From Actinacidiphila cocklensis (GTDB lineage Bacteria > Actinomycetota > Actinomycetes > Streptomycetales > Streptomycetaceae): 64,000 nt of DNA. Below, one piece after another: positions 35,603-43,948 of the stretch. The first letter of the stretch is position 1. Every line of letters begins with the position of its first letter. The stretch spans positions 1 to 64,000 of the forward strand of contig NZ_CAJSLV010000045.1 in the NCBI RefSeq assembly GCF_907177275.1. Direction: 5' to 3'. Below the pieces are notes generated by a model that worked only from the letters and a program-made list of their open reading frames with translations, had not been told where the DNA came from and ran no database searches. Made by a program: the position numbers and the translations under genes.

Positions 35603-37336
35603 ATGAGATCCCGTGCCCTGAACGGCCTGCTGGCCGCCGCCGTCGCGGCGGCAGGACTGTTCGCCGCCTCCGTCCCGCAGGCGCAGGCGACCCCGCCAGG
35701 CAGCAAGGACGTCACGGCGACGCTCTTCCAGTGGCGCTACGACTCGGTCGCCAAGGCGTGCACCGACCAGCTCGGCCCGGCCGGCTACGGCTACGTCGAG
35801 GTCTCGCCCGCCACCGAGAACATCCAGGGCGACCAGTGGTGGACCTCCTACCAGCCGGTCAGCTACAAGCTGCAGAACCGGCTGGGCAACGAGTCGTCGT
35901 TCGCCGGCATGGTGAGCACCTGCCACGCCGCCGGCGTGAAGGTCGTCGCCGACGCGGTCATCAACCACATGTCGGCAGGCTCGGGGACCGGCACCGGCGG
36001 CACCGTCTACAGCAAGTACAACTACCCCGGCTACTACCAGGACCAGGACTTCCACACCTGCCGGACGAACATCACCAACTACCAGGACCGCTCCAACGTC
36101 CAGAACTGCGAGCTGGTCGGCCTCGCCGACCTCGACACCGGCAGCGACTACGTGCGCAGCACCATCGCGGGCTACCTGAACCACCTGCTCTCGCTGGGCG
36201 TGGACGGCTTCCGCGTCGACGCCGCCAAGCACATGGCGGAGACCGACCTCGCGGCGATCAAGTCCAAGCTCAGCAACCCGAACGTCTACTGGGCGCAGGA
36301 GGCGATCTACGGCGCAGGCGAGGCCGTGCAGCCCGGCGAGTACGTCAACACCGGCGACGTGGACGCCTTCCAGGGCGCCTTCGACCTCAAGCGGATCTTC
36401 AGCGGGCAGCAGCTGGCCTCGCTGAAGACCTGGGGCGCGTCCTGGGGCGCCGGCTACGTCTCCAGCGACAAGGCCAGGACCTTCGTCGACAACTGGGACA
36501 CCGAGCGCAACGGCTCGACGCTGAGCTACAAGGACAACGCCACCTACACCCTGGCCAACGTCTACCTGCTGGCCTGGCCCTACGGCTCGCCGAACGTCTA
36601 CTCCGGCTACGAGTTCTCCAGCAACGACGCCGGCCCGCCCAACGGCGGCACCGTCAACGCCTGCTACAGCGACGGCTGGAAGTGCCAGCACGCCTGGCCG
36701 CAGATCTCCGGCATGGTCGGCTTCCGCAACGCCGTCGCCGGCACCGCGGTCACCAACTGGTGGGACAATGGCAACAACGCCATCGCCTTCGGCCGCGGCA
36801 GCAAGGGCTTCGTCGCGATCAACCACGAGGGCGGCGCGCTCACCCAGACCTTCACCACCTCGCTGCCCGCCGGCACCTACTGCGACGTGCAGCACGGCGG
36901 CGCCACCTACTCCGTCGGCTCAGACGGCAGGTTCACCGCCACCATCGGGGCGAACGACGCGGTCGCCCTCTACGCCGGCGGGCCGTGCGGCTCCACCGGC
37001 GGCACCACCGGCGGCACGACCGGCGGCGGCACCACCGACCCCGCGGCGGGCGCGTCCTTCGCGGTGAACGCCAGCACGGTCTTCGGCCAGAACATCTACG
37101 TCGTCGGTGACAACGCCACCCTGGGCAACTGGAGCACCGGCAGCGCCCTGTTGCTGTCCTCGGCGAGCTACCCGGTGTGGAAGCTGGACGTCACCATGGC
37201 CGCCGGCACCGCCTTCCAGTACAAGTACATCCGGAAGGACGGCAGCGGAAACGTGACCTGGGAGTCCGGCGCCAACCGGACGGCCACCGTCCCGGCGAGC
37301 GGCAAGGTCGTACTGAACGACACCTGGCGGAACTGA
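35603..37336 (+). CDS. Secreted alpha-amylase (GH13) with C-terminal CBM20
   Basis: The 577-residue precursor has a Sec signal (1-29, ending AQA), a compact GH13 domain of the classical Streptomyces alpha-amylase type, a Thr/Gly linker (about 467-481) and a CBM20 starch-binding module ([18 protein letters not shown] to the C-terminus). Catalytic residues are Asp206 ([11 protein letters not shown]), Glu233 (YWAQEAIYG) and Asp299 ([11 protein letters not shown]). It should hydrolyse alpha-1,4 bonds in starch outside the cell, complementing the multidomain enzyme at 18649-21663. AAGGAG eight bases before ATG 35603 fixes the start. Confidence 0.97.
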   Translation: MRSRALNGLLAAAVAAAGLFAASVPQAQATPPGSKDVTATLFQWRYDSVAKACTDQLGPAGYGYVEVSPATENIQGDQWWTSYQPVSYKLQNRLGNESSFAGMVSTCHAAGVKVVADAVINHMSAGSGTGTGGTVYSKYNYPGYYQDQDFHTCRTNITNYQDRSNVQNCELVGLADLDTGSDYVRSTIAGYLNHLLSLGVDGFRVDAAKHMAETDLAAIKSKLSNPNVYWAQEAIYGAGEAVQPGEYVNTGDVDAFQGAFDLKRIFSGQQLASLKTWGASWGAGYVSSDKARTFVDNWDTERNGSTLSYKDNATYTLANVYLLAWPYGSPNVYSGYEFSSNDAGPPNGGTVNACYSDGWKCQHAWPQISGMVGFRNAVAGTAVTNWWDNGNNAIAFGRGSKGFVAINHEGGALTQTFTTSLPAGTYCDVQHGGATYSVGSDGRFTATIGANDAVALYAGGPCGSTGGTTGGTTGGGTTDPAAGASFAVNASTVFGQNIYVVGDNATLGNWSTGSALLLSSASYPVWKLDVTMAAGTAFQYKYIRKDGSGNVTWESGANRTATVPASGKVVLNDTWRN

Positions 37337-37367
37337 CCGCCGGGGCGCTCACCGCACCGCCGATTCA

Positions 37368-37426
37368 CCCCTCTGTGGCAGGACCCGGCACACTGTGGTC
37401 TTCCACTGATCTTGACCACAGAGGGG
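37368..37426 (+). promoter_or_regulatory. Mutually exclusive hairpins covering the mscL ribosome site
   Basis: CCCCTCTGTGG (37368-37378) pairs perfectly with CCACAGAGGGG (37416-37426), which contains the mscL ribosome site GAGGGG. Inside the loop, CTGTGGTC (37393-37400) pairs perfectly with GACCACAG (37414-37421), using the same right arm but leaving AGGGG free. The two structures cannot coexist, as in a translational switch. Whether the mscL transcript includes both left arms is not known. Confidence 0.5.
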
Positions 37427-37436
37427 ACCCCCACCC

Positions 37437-37874
37437 ATGAAGGGCTTCCGCACCTTCCTGCTGCGCGGCAACGTCGTCGAACTCGCGGTCGGTATCGTCA
37501 TCGGCGCCGCCTTCACCGCCCTGGTGAACGGCTTCGTCAAGGCGTTCCTGACCCCGATCGTCGGCCTGGTCAGCGGCGCCACCGGTGACTTCAGCGCCAG
37601 GACCTTCCACGCCTCGGGTGTCACCTTCCCGTACGGCATATTCATCGACGCGACGATCAGCTTCGTGATCGTCGCGGCGGTGATCTACTTCCTGGTCGTG
37701 ATGCCGATGAACCGGATGCAGGAGAAGTTCTTCCCGAAGGCCACCGGCGCCCCGATGCGCGAGTGCCCGGAGTGCCTGACCGCGATCCCGGCGGCGGCCA
37801 AGCGGTGCAGCGCCTGCACGGCGCCCATAGCGCCGACCACCGTGGTCCCGCAGGGCGGCCCCGCCGACAAGTAA
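37437..37874 (+). CDS. mscL: Large-conductance mechanosensitive channel MscL with zinc-ribbon-like tail
   Basis: The 145-residue channel has the MscL N-terminal helix and TM1 (MKGFRTFLLRGNVVELAVGIVIGAAF) and TM2 (ATISFVIVAAVIYFLVVMPMNR). It releases solutes on hypo-osmotic shock. The C-terminal tail carries two CxxC pairs (Cys110/113 and Cys124/127), a probable zinc ribbon seen in many actinobacterial MscLs but absent from E. coli. GAGGGG lies ten bases before ATG 37437 within a possible regulatory RNA structure. Confidence 0.96.
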   Translation: MKGFRTFLLRGNVVELAVGIVIGAAFTALVNGFVKAFLTPIVGLVSGATGDFSARTFHASGVTFPYGIFIDATISFVIVAAVIYFLVVMPMNRMQEKFFPKATGAPMRECPECLTAIPAAAKRCSACTAPIAPTTVVPQGGPADK

Positions 37875-37900
37875 CCGCCGCCGGTCAGCGGCAGGCGACA

Positions 37901-37937
37901 GGGCCGGTCCCGGGGCACAGAGCCCCTGGCCCGGCCC
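37901..37937 (+). terminator. Terminator after mscL
   Basis: GGGCCGG (37901-37907) pairs with CCGGCCC (37931-37937) and GGGGC (37912-37916) with GCCCC (37922-37926), an interrupted hairpin followed by TTCCTTCT. It lies between mscL and the convergent MarR gene. Confidence 0.65.
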
Positions 37938-37963
37938 TTCCTTCTGCGGTACGGCCGGACGCC

Positions 37964-38497
37964 TCAGCAGCGGCGCGGCTCCGCCGCCTCGTCCCGGTCG
38001 AGCGCGGCGAGCAGGTCGGTCAGTGCCGCCCGGCTGCCCTCGTCCAGCGGCGCCAGGATCTCCGCGGCCGCGGTCCGTCTGGCGTGCCGCAGATCGGCCA
38101 GCGCCCGGCGGCCCCCGTCGCGCAGCTCGATCCTGATCACCCGGCGGTTGTGCGGATCGGGCACCCGGCGCAGCAGCTCCTGCTCCTCCAGCGCGTCCAC
38201 CAGCGTCGTCACCGCCCGCGGCACCACCTCGAGGCGCTGGGCCAGATCGGCCATCCGCGGCGGCTCCTCGCAGTGCGCCAGGGTACGCAGCAGCCGGGCC
38301 TGCGCCGGCGTGATGCCCAGCGGTTCGAGCAGCCGGCGCTGGGCGCGGTGGAGCCGCCGGCTCAGCCGTATCAGCTGATCGGCGAGCCGGCCGGTGACCT
38401 CGTCAGCAGGCCCGTCCGTAGGACCGTTCGCAGGTGCTTCCGCGCGTGTTTCCGCGGAGGCGGCGGCCGGAGCGTGCTCGATGGTGCGGGTGTCCAT
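37964..38497 (-). CDS. MarR-family transcriptional regulator
   Basis: The 177-residue protein has the MarR winged helix at about 60-140: LGITPAQARLLRTLAHCEEPPRMADLAQRLEVVPRAVTTLVDALEEQELLRRVPDPHNRRVIRIELRD contains the recognition helix and the DxRxxR-like wing. About 35 disordered residues precede it. ATG 38497 lies seven bases after a TACGCT hexamer on its strand, giving a leaderless message. It is divergent from an ABC exporter gene, with an inverted repeat covering that promoter, so it probably represses the exporter until a drug-like effector binds. Confidence 0.92.
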   Translation of the reverse strand: MDTRTIEHAPAAASAETRAEAPANGPTDGPADEVTGRLADQLIRLSRRLHRAQRRLLEPLGITPAQARLLRTLAHCEEPPRMADLAQRLEVVPRAVTTLVDALEEQELLRRVPDPHNRRVIRIELRDGGRRALADLRHARRTAAAEILAPLDEGSRAALTDLLAALDRDEAAEPRRC

Positions 38498-38517
38498 GGA
38501 ATACAGCGTAGCAGGAG

Positions 38518-38555
38518 GTAGTTCATTGTGAGCATAGGTAACAATGACCTACACT
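38518..38555 (+). promoter_or_regulatory. MarR operator over the exporter promoter
   Basis: GTAGTTCATTGT (38518-38529) and ACAATGACCTAC (38541-38552) form an inverted repeat matching at 11 of 12 positions, with an 11-nt spacer. It covers TTGTGA (38526-38531) and TACACT (38550-38555), a -35/-10 pair with an 18-bp spacer for the exporter gene. Confidence 0.65.
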
Positions 38556-38583
38556 CTCCGTCGAGAGTCACGTACACCTGACC

Positions 38584-38610
38584 GTGCCGCCCCGTGCCGC
38601 CCCGTGCCGT
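38584..38610 (+). repeat. Decamer tandem repeat in exporter leader
   Basis: GTGCCGCCCC is present twice in tandem, followed by a related GTGCCGTCCT, directly upstream of the exporter ribosome site. It offers alternative in-frame GTG codons, which makes the exporter start uncertain. Confidence 0.4.
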
Positions 38611-38628
38611 CCTGTCCCGAGGAGTCCT

Positions 38629-40443
38629 TTGCGCCCCGAAAACGATCTCGCGTCCCGGTGGTCCCCACCGAAGAAGAAACCCACGGAACCCACCGACGTC
38701 CGCCGCATCATGCGGCTCTTCCGCCCCTACCGCGGCCGGCTGGCCGTCGTGGGCGTCCTGGTGGCCCTGTCCTCGCTGGTCTCCGTCGCCTCGCCGTTCC
38801 TGCTGCGGGCCATCCTGGACACCGCGATCCCGCAGGGCCGCACCGGCCTGCTGAGCGTGCTCGCGCTCGGCATGATCGCCACCGCCGTCGCCACCGGCGT
38901 CTTCGGCGTCCTGCAGACCCTGATCTCCACCACCGTCGGCCAGCGCGTCATGCACGACCTGCGGACCTCCGTCTACGAGCGCCTGCAGCGCATGTCGCTG
39001 GCCTTCTTCACCCGCACCCGCACCGGTGAGGTGCAGTCCAGGATCGCCAACGACATCGGCGGCATGCAGGCCACCGTCACCTCCACCGCGACCTCGCTGG
39101 TCTCCAACGCCACCGCCGTGATCGCCTCGGTCGTGGCGATGGCGGCGCTGGACTGGCGGCTGACCATCGTCTCCCTGCTGCTGCTTCCGGTGTTCGTCTG
39201 GATCGCCAGGCGGGTCGGCCGCGAGCGCAAGAAGATCGCCACCGAGCGCCAGAAGCAGATGGCGTCGATGTCCGCGATCGTCACCGAGTCGCTGTCGGTC
39301 AGCGGCATCCTGCTCGGCCGCACCATGGGCCGCGCCGACTCGCTCACCCGTGACTTCTCCACCGAGTCCGAGCGCCTGGTCGACCTCGAAGTGCGCTCCA
39401 ACATGCAGGGCCGCTGGCGGATGGCCGTCATCGGCATCGTGATGTCCGCGATGCCCGCGCTGCTTTACTGGGCCGCAGGGCTGACCACGGGCCACGGCGG
39501 CTCCGCCATCTCCATCGGCACCCTGGTCGCCTTCGTATCGCTCCAGCAGGGCCTCTTCCGGCCCACCGTCTCGCTGCTCGCCACCGGCGTGCAGGTGCAG
39601 ACCTCGCTGGCGCTCTTCCAGCGCATCTTCGAGTACCTCGACCTGCCACTGGACATCACCGAGCGGCCCGGCGCGCAGAGCCTGGGGACCGTACGCGGCG
39701 ACGTCGCCTTCGAGGGCGTGGACTTCGCCTACGAGCCCGAGTCCGGCGCCCCGACGCTGAGCGGCGTCGACGTCGCGGTGCCCGCAGGCGGCAGCCTGGC
39801 CGTCGTCGGCGCGACCGGTTCCGGCAAGAGCACGCTGAGCTACCTGGTGCCGCGGCTGTACGACGTGACCGCGGGCCGGGTCACCATCGACGGCACCGAC
39901 GTGCGCGACCTGACCTTCGACACGCTGGCCGCGGCCGTCGGCGTGGTCTCCCAGGAGACCTACCTCTTCCACGCCTCGGTCGCGGAGAACCTGCGCTTCG
40001 CCAAGCCGGACGCGACCGACGAGGAGATCCACGCCGCCGCCCGGGCCGCCCAGATCCACGACCACATCACCGGCCTGCCCGACGGGTACGACACGCTGGT
40101 CGGTGAGCGCGGCTACCGCTTCTCCGGCGGCGAGAAGCAGCGGCTGGCCATCGCCCGCACGATCCTGCGCAACCCGCCGGTGCTCATCCTCGACGAGGCC
40201 ACCAGTGCCCTGGACACCAGGACCGAGCAGGCCGTCCAGGACGCCATCGACACCCTGTCGGCCGGGCGCACCACCATCACCATCGCCCACCGGCTGTCCA
40301 CCATCCGCGACGCCGACCAGATCGTGGTCCTCGACGCGGGGCGGATCATCGAACGCGGTACCCACGACGAACTCCTCGCCGCGGGCGGCCGCTACGCGGC
40401 CCTGGTGCGGCGGGACACGCAACTGGCCACCAGCGCGCCGTGA
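38629..40443 (+). CDS. ABC exporter (fused permease/ATPase), MarR-controlled
   Basis: The protein is about 604 residues from TTG 38629 (GAGGAG at 38619-38624). It has an exporter membrane domain (about 40-330) and a full ATPase domain: Walker A VVGATGSGKSTL, signature FSGGEKQRLAIAR, Walker B VLILDEATSALD and the switch His in ITIAHRLSTIRDAD. All motifs are intact, so it can work as a homodimer. The divergent MarR gene and its operator point to inducible drug or metabolite efflux. GTG 38584 is an alternative start but lies in a decamer repeat. Confidence 0.93.
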   Translation: MRPENDLASRWSPPKKKPTEPTDVRRIMRLFRPYRGRLAVVGVLVALSSLVSVASPFLLRAILDTAIPQGRTGLLSVLALGMIATAVATGVFGVLQTLISTTVGQRVMHDLRTSVYERLQRMSLAFFTRTRTGEVQSRIANDIGGMQATVTSTATSLVSNATAVIASVVAMAALDWRLTIVSLLLLPVFVWIARRVGRERKKIATERQKQMASMSAIVTESLSVSGILLGRTMGRADSLTRDFSTESERLVDLEVRSNMQGRWRMAVIGIVMSAMPALLYWAAGLTTGHGGSAISIGTLVAFVSLQQGLFRPTVSLLATGVQVQTSLALFQRIFEYLDLPLDITERPGAQSLGTVRGDVAFEGVDFAYEPESGAPTLSGVDVAVPAGGSLAVVGATGSGKSTLSYLVPRLYDVTAGRVTIDGTDVRDLTFDTLAAAVGVVSQETYLFHASVAENLRFAKPDATDEEIHAAARAAQIHDHITGLPDGYDTLVGERGYRFSGGEKQRLAIARTILRNPPVLILDEATSALDTRTEQAVQDAIDTLSAGRTTITIAHRLSTIRDADQIVVLDAGRIIERGTHDELLAAGGRYAALVRRDTQLATSAP

Positions 40444-40534
40444 TCCGGGCGTCCGGGCCTTGCGGCCCGTAGGTTACCGGAGAGTAGGGTGTGGGACCGG
40501 CGGGATGTGCCCGCCGGTCAGGAGGTACGCCCCG

Positions 40535-40915
40535 GTGCCCGCACGTTCCGCCCACCTGCTCGCCGGCCTGCTGGCCGGCGCAGCCGTCACCCACTTCGCG
40601 CGCCCCGAGCCCTACGACGCCCTGGTGCCGTCCGCGCTCCCCGGCAGCGCCCGCGCCTGGACGCAGGCCAGCGGGGCGGTGGAGGCCGCGCTCGCCGCGG
40701 CCGTCGCCCTGCCCGCCACCCGCCGCGCCGGCGCCCTGCTCACCGCGGGCTTCTTCGTCGCCGTCTTCCCGGCCAACGTCAAGATGGCCTACGACTGGCG
40801 CCACCGCCGCACCCCCTACAAGGCCGCCGCCTACGCCCGGCTCCCCGTCCAGGTGCCGCTGGTGCTCTGGGCGCTGAAGGTCAGCCGCTCCGCGGTGGCG
40901 AACTCACCAGGATGA
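40535..40915 (+). CDS. DoxX-like small membrane protein
   Basis: A 126-residue protein with four hydrophobic segments (about 6-22, 48-65, 70-86, 105-122). THFARPEPYDALVP near residue 20 and FPANVKMAYDW near 80 place it in the DoxX-like/COG4270 group of membrane proteins. AGGAGGT (40520-40526) is an almost perfect ribosome site eight bases before GTG 40535. Its end overlaps the end of the convergent lutC gene by 35 bases. Function is unknown. Confidence 0.85.
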   Translation: MPARSAHLLAGLLAGAAVTHFARPEPYDALVPSALPGSARAWTQASGAVEAALAAAVALPATRRAGALLTAGFFVAVFPANVKMAYDWRHRRTPYKAAAYARLPVQVPLVLWALKVSRSAVANSPG

Positions 40916-41573
40916 CGTCGAGCGTGCGGGGGCCGTGGACGCCTTCGACGCGGTCGAGCTCGATGTCGCTGGTCGCGGAAGGTCCGGAGATCCACGTCAT
41001 CGGGCGCCGGGGGTCGAGCCGGGGAAGTGCCCGGGGCAGCGAGCTGACGACCTGCTCGGGCGCGTGCACGACGCAGATGTGGTGGTCGGGAACGAGGCTG
41101 AGGACGCGCCTGCCCTGGTCCGGTCCCGCGTCGAGCACGACGGTGCCGGTTTCCGCGACGGCCAGCGCGCAACCGGTGATGACGCTGTCGACGGCGTCGA
41201 GCCGCTGGGCGGTCAGGGTGCCGTCGTCGTCGATCACTTCCGTGCCCGCGATCGCGCCGAGCCACGGCCGGGGCAGCCCCGGCGGTGTGACGGCGGCACG
41301 GGCGCCGCGCTCGGCCAGCAGCCGGGCGATCGTCGCCGCGAGGTCCTCCGGCGTGCACCGGTGGACCCCCGCGCGGTAGTCGGCCAGGTTCTCCGCCAGC
41401 AGGTCCAGGACCACCGCGGGGTCGTCGGGGACGTGCGTGTCGCGGTAGGTGCGGAGGGCGGGGTCGAGCCGCGGCACCTCACCTGCCGGGGCGTCGCCGA
41501 TGGCGGCACGGATGCGGCCGAGCACCTGCTCGCGTGAGCTGCCTGCGGCGGAGGCCTTGTCGGCGGCGGTCAT
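40881..41573 (-). CDS. lutC: Lactate utilization protein C (LUD domain)
   Basis: The 230-residue LUD-domain protein ends the lactate oxidation operon. AVAETGTVVLDAGPDQGRRVLSLVPDHHICVV and the C-terminal PRPMTWISGPSATSDIELDRVEGVHGPRTLDVILV are the family's signature blocks. LutABC together oxidise L-lactate to pyruvate via iron-sulfur proteins. It starts in an ATGA overlap with lutB (41570-41573). Its last 35 bases overlap the convergent DoxX-like gene. Confidence 0.94.
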   Translation of the reverse strand: MTAADKASAAGSSREQVLGRIRAAIGDAPAGEVPRLDPALRTYRDTHVPDDPAVVLDLLAENLADYRAGVHRCTPEDLAATIARLLAERGARAAVTPPGLPRPWLGAIAGTEVIDDDGTLTAQRLDAVDSVITGCALAVAETGTVVLDAGPDQGRRVLSLVPDHHICVVHAPEQVVSSLPRALPRLDPRRPMTWISGPSATSDIELDRVEGVHGPRTLDVILVSSPPRSG

Positions 41574-43039
41574 CGGGTCGTGTCCTCTCGTGCGGGCCGC
41601 CCGTGCGGAGCTTCGCCGGCGGGGCGGTCCTTCCACCAGGTGCGGAAGGACCGGCCTGGAAATCTGGGGAGGTCGCGGGCGTTGCTCCAGGCCTTCGCCG
41701 GGGTGGGGGCGGGGAGTTCGGTGGGGTGGAGGTGCCGGGTGCGGGTGGCGGTCTGCCGGGCGAGGGCGTAGGCGCTGGGGTGGTCGAGGACCCAGGTTGC
41801 GGCTTTCATCACCGCGCGTTCGAGGGCGTGGCCTCGGCGCTGCTCGGTGATGCGTTCGCGGAGGTGGACGAGGATGTCGGGGATGTCGATGGCGACGGGG
41901 CAGACGTCGTAGCAGGCGCCGCAGAGGGTGGAGGCGTAGGGGAGCGAGGCGTCGAGTTCGGTGGTGGTGCCGCGGAGCTGGGGGGTGAGGATGGCGCCGA
42001 TGGGGCCGGGGTAGGGGGAGCCGTAGGCGTGGCCGCCGGCGCGTTCGTAGACGGGGCAGACGTTGAGGCAGGCGGAGCAGCGGATGCAGCGCAGGGCCTG
42101 GCGTCCGAGGCTGTCGGCCAGGGTGTCGGTGCGGCCGTTGTCGAGCAGGACGAGGTGGAAGTCTGTGGGGCCGTCGCCGTCGGTGGTGCCGGTCCAGGTG
42201 GTGGTGTAGGGGTTCATGCGCTCCGCTGTGGAGGAGCGGGGCAGGGTCTGCAGGAAGACCTCCAGGTCCTGCCAGGTGGGGATGAGTTTCTCGATGCCGA
42301 CGACCGAGATCAGGGTCTCGGGCAGCGTCAGGCACATGCGTCCGTTGCCTTCGGACTCCAGGACGACGAGGGTGCCGGTTTCGGCGATCATGAAGTTGGC
42401 GCCGGAGATGGCGACCTTGGCCCGGAGGAATTTCTCGCGGAGGTGGAGCCGGGCGGCTTCGGCGAGGTCGGCGGGGGTGTCGGTGAGGTTGTCGGGGGCG
42501 GGGCGGCCCCAGGCGGCCATCTGCCGGCTGAAGATGTCGCGGATCTGGTGGCGGTTCTTGTGGATGGCCGGGACGAGGATGTGCGAGGGCCGGTCGTCGC
42601 CCAACTGCACGATGAGTTCGGCGAGGTCGGTCTCGTACGCGTGGATGCCCTCGGCGGCCAGCGCCTCGTTGAGGCCGATCTCCTGGGTGGCCATGGACTT
42701 GACCTTGACGACCTCGGTCTCGCCGGTGGCCTTCACCAGGCCGGCGACGATGCGGTTGGCGTCGTCGGCGTCGACGGCCCAGTGGACCGTGCCGCCCGCC
42801 GCGGTGACCGCGGCCTCCAGCTGGAGAAGGTAGTGGTCGAGGTGGGCCAGGGTGTGGTCCTTGATCGCCGCACCCGCTGCCCGCAGTTCGGGCCAGTCGG
42901 TGAGTTCGCTGATCGCGGTGGCGCGTTTGGCGCGGATGGTGTGGGTGGCGTGCCGCAGGTTCGCCCGCAACTGCTCGTCACGGGTCGACTCGGCCGCGGC
43001 CACCGGAAACGACGGCAACCCCAGATATGTACTGCTCAT
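41570..43039 (-). CDS. lutB: Lactate utilization iron-sulfur protein B
   Basis: This 489-residue protein has an N-terminal LUD domain (about 60-300; ANFMIAETGTLVVLESEGNGRM) and a ferredoxin-like C-terminal part with two 4Fe-4S motifs: CIRCSACLNVCPVY and CGACYDVCPVAI. It transfers electrons between LutA/LutC and the respiratory chain. ATGA overlaps at both ends couple it to lutA and lutC. The C-terminal 60 residues are Arg/Pro-rich and not conserved. Confidence 0.95.
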   Translation of the reverse strand: MSSTYLGLPSFPVAAAESTRDEQLRANLRHATHTIRAKRATAISELTDWPELRAAGAAIKDHTLAHLDHYLLQLEAAVTAAGGTVHWAVDADDANRIVAGLVKATGETEVVKVKSMATQEIGLNEALAAEGIHAYETDLAELIVQLGDDRPSHILVPAIHKNRHQIRDIFSRQMAAWGRPAPDNLTDTPADLAEAARLHLREKFLRAKVAISGANFMIAETGTLVVLESEGNGRMCLTLPETLISVVGIEKLIPTWQDLEVFLQTLPRSSTAERMNPYTTTWTGTTDGDGPTDFHLVLLDNGRTDTLADSLGRQALRCIRCSACLNVCPVYERAGGHAYGSPYPGPIGAILTPQLRGTTTELDASLPYASTLCGACYDVCPVAIDIPDILVHLRERITEQRRGHALERAVMKAATWVLDHPSAYALARQTATRTRHLHPTELPAPTPAKAWSNARDLPRFPGRSFRTWWKDRPAGEAPHGRPAREDTTR

Positions 43040-43818
43040 CGGATCTTTCCTGTCGTTTCCGCTGCCATATAGGGGCGTTCCTCGGTCGAGGCGAGAATCT
43101 CCGCCAGGTGCAGGGCCTTCAGCGGGGCGTCCTGGCGGCGCAGCATGCCGTCGAGGTGCATCAGGCAGGAGTTGTCGGCCCCGCACAGCACGCCGGCTCC
43201 GGTGCTCAGCGCGTTGTCGATCTTGTCTTGGCCCATGGCGGCGGACACGTCGGGATTCTTGACGGCGAAGGTGCCGCCGAAGCCGCAGCACTCCTCGGCG
43301 CCCGGCAGTTCCCGCAACTCCAGTCCGCGGACGGCCTGGAGCAGCCGGCGTGGGCGTTCGCCCAGGCCGAGCATCCGCAGCCCGTGGCAGGAGGGGTGGT
43401 AGGTGACGGTGTGCGGGAAGTACGCGCCGACATCGGTCACACCCAGCACGTCGACCAGGAACTCCGTCAGCTCGTACGTCTTCGGCACCGCTGCCGCCGC
43501 GGCGCCGGCGAGTCCTTCGTCGCGGCCCTCGTCGGCGGCGCGTGCGGCGATCCGGGGGTAGTTGTCGCGGACCATGGCGACGCAGGACCCGGAGGGGGTG
43601 ACCACGTGGTCGTACCCGTCGAAGACCTCGGCGTAGCGGCGCACCAGCGGCTCTGCCTGCCGCCGGTAACCGGTGTTGTACTGGGCCTGCCCGCAACACG
43701 TCTGCCCGGCGGGGAAGTCCACCTCCACGCCCAGCCGCTCCAGCAGCCGCACCACCGCCCGCCCCGTCTGCGGGTAGAGCATGTCGTTCACACACGTCAG
43801 GAAAAGGGCTACGCGCAT
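43036..43818 (-). CDS. lutA: Lactate utilization protein A (CCG-domain)
   Basis: The 260-residue protein has two CCG domains with cysteine motifs TCCGQAQYNTG and ECCGFGGTFAVK plus SGSCVAM and NSCLMHLDG, ligands for iron-sulfur or heterodisulfide-type centres. It is the first gene of lutABC. ATG 43818 is preceded by an AGG-type site. The 130-bp upstream gap contains a 5-bp hairpin (CTTCC-TCAG-GGAAG near 43890) but no clear GntR/LutR operator, and no lactate permease or regulator is adjacent. Confidence 0.95.
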   Translation of the reverse strand: MRVALFLTCVNDMLYPQTGRAVVRLLERLGVEVDFPAGQTCCGQAQYNTGYRRQAEPLVRRYAEVFDGYDHVVTPSGSCVAMVRDNYPRIAARAADEGRDEGLAGAAAAAVPKTYELTEFLVDVLGVTDVGAYFPHTVTYHPSCHGLRMLGLGERPRRLLQAVRGLELRELPGAEECCGFGGTFAVKNPDVSAAMGQDKIDNALSTGAGVLCGADNSCLMHLDGMLRRQDAPLKALHLAEILASTEERPYMAAETTGKIR

Positions 43819-43948
43819 GGGGCCTCCGTGCCGCCCCGGCGACGGCCGGGCTGATCTCGATCACGCATGCGCTCATACTGCCGCAGTCCCCTTCCTCAGG
43901 GAAGAAGACCTCCGATGTTTGTTGATCGCGGCGCGGCAAAGGCCGCGT

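Noticed and set aside
43880..43900. Terminator or operator upstream of lutA
   Set aside because: The hairpin has only a 5-bp stem and no sequence match to a LutR/LldR site.
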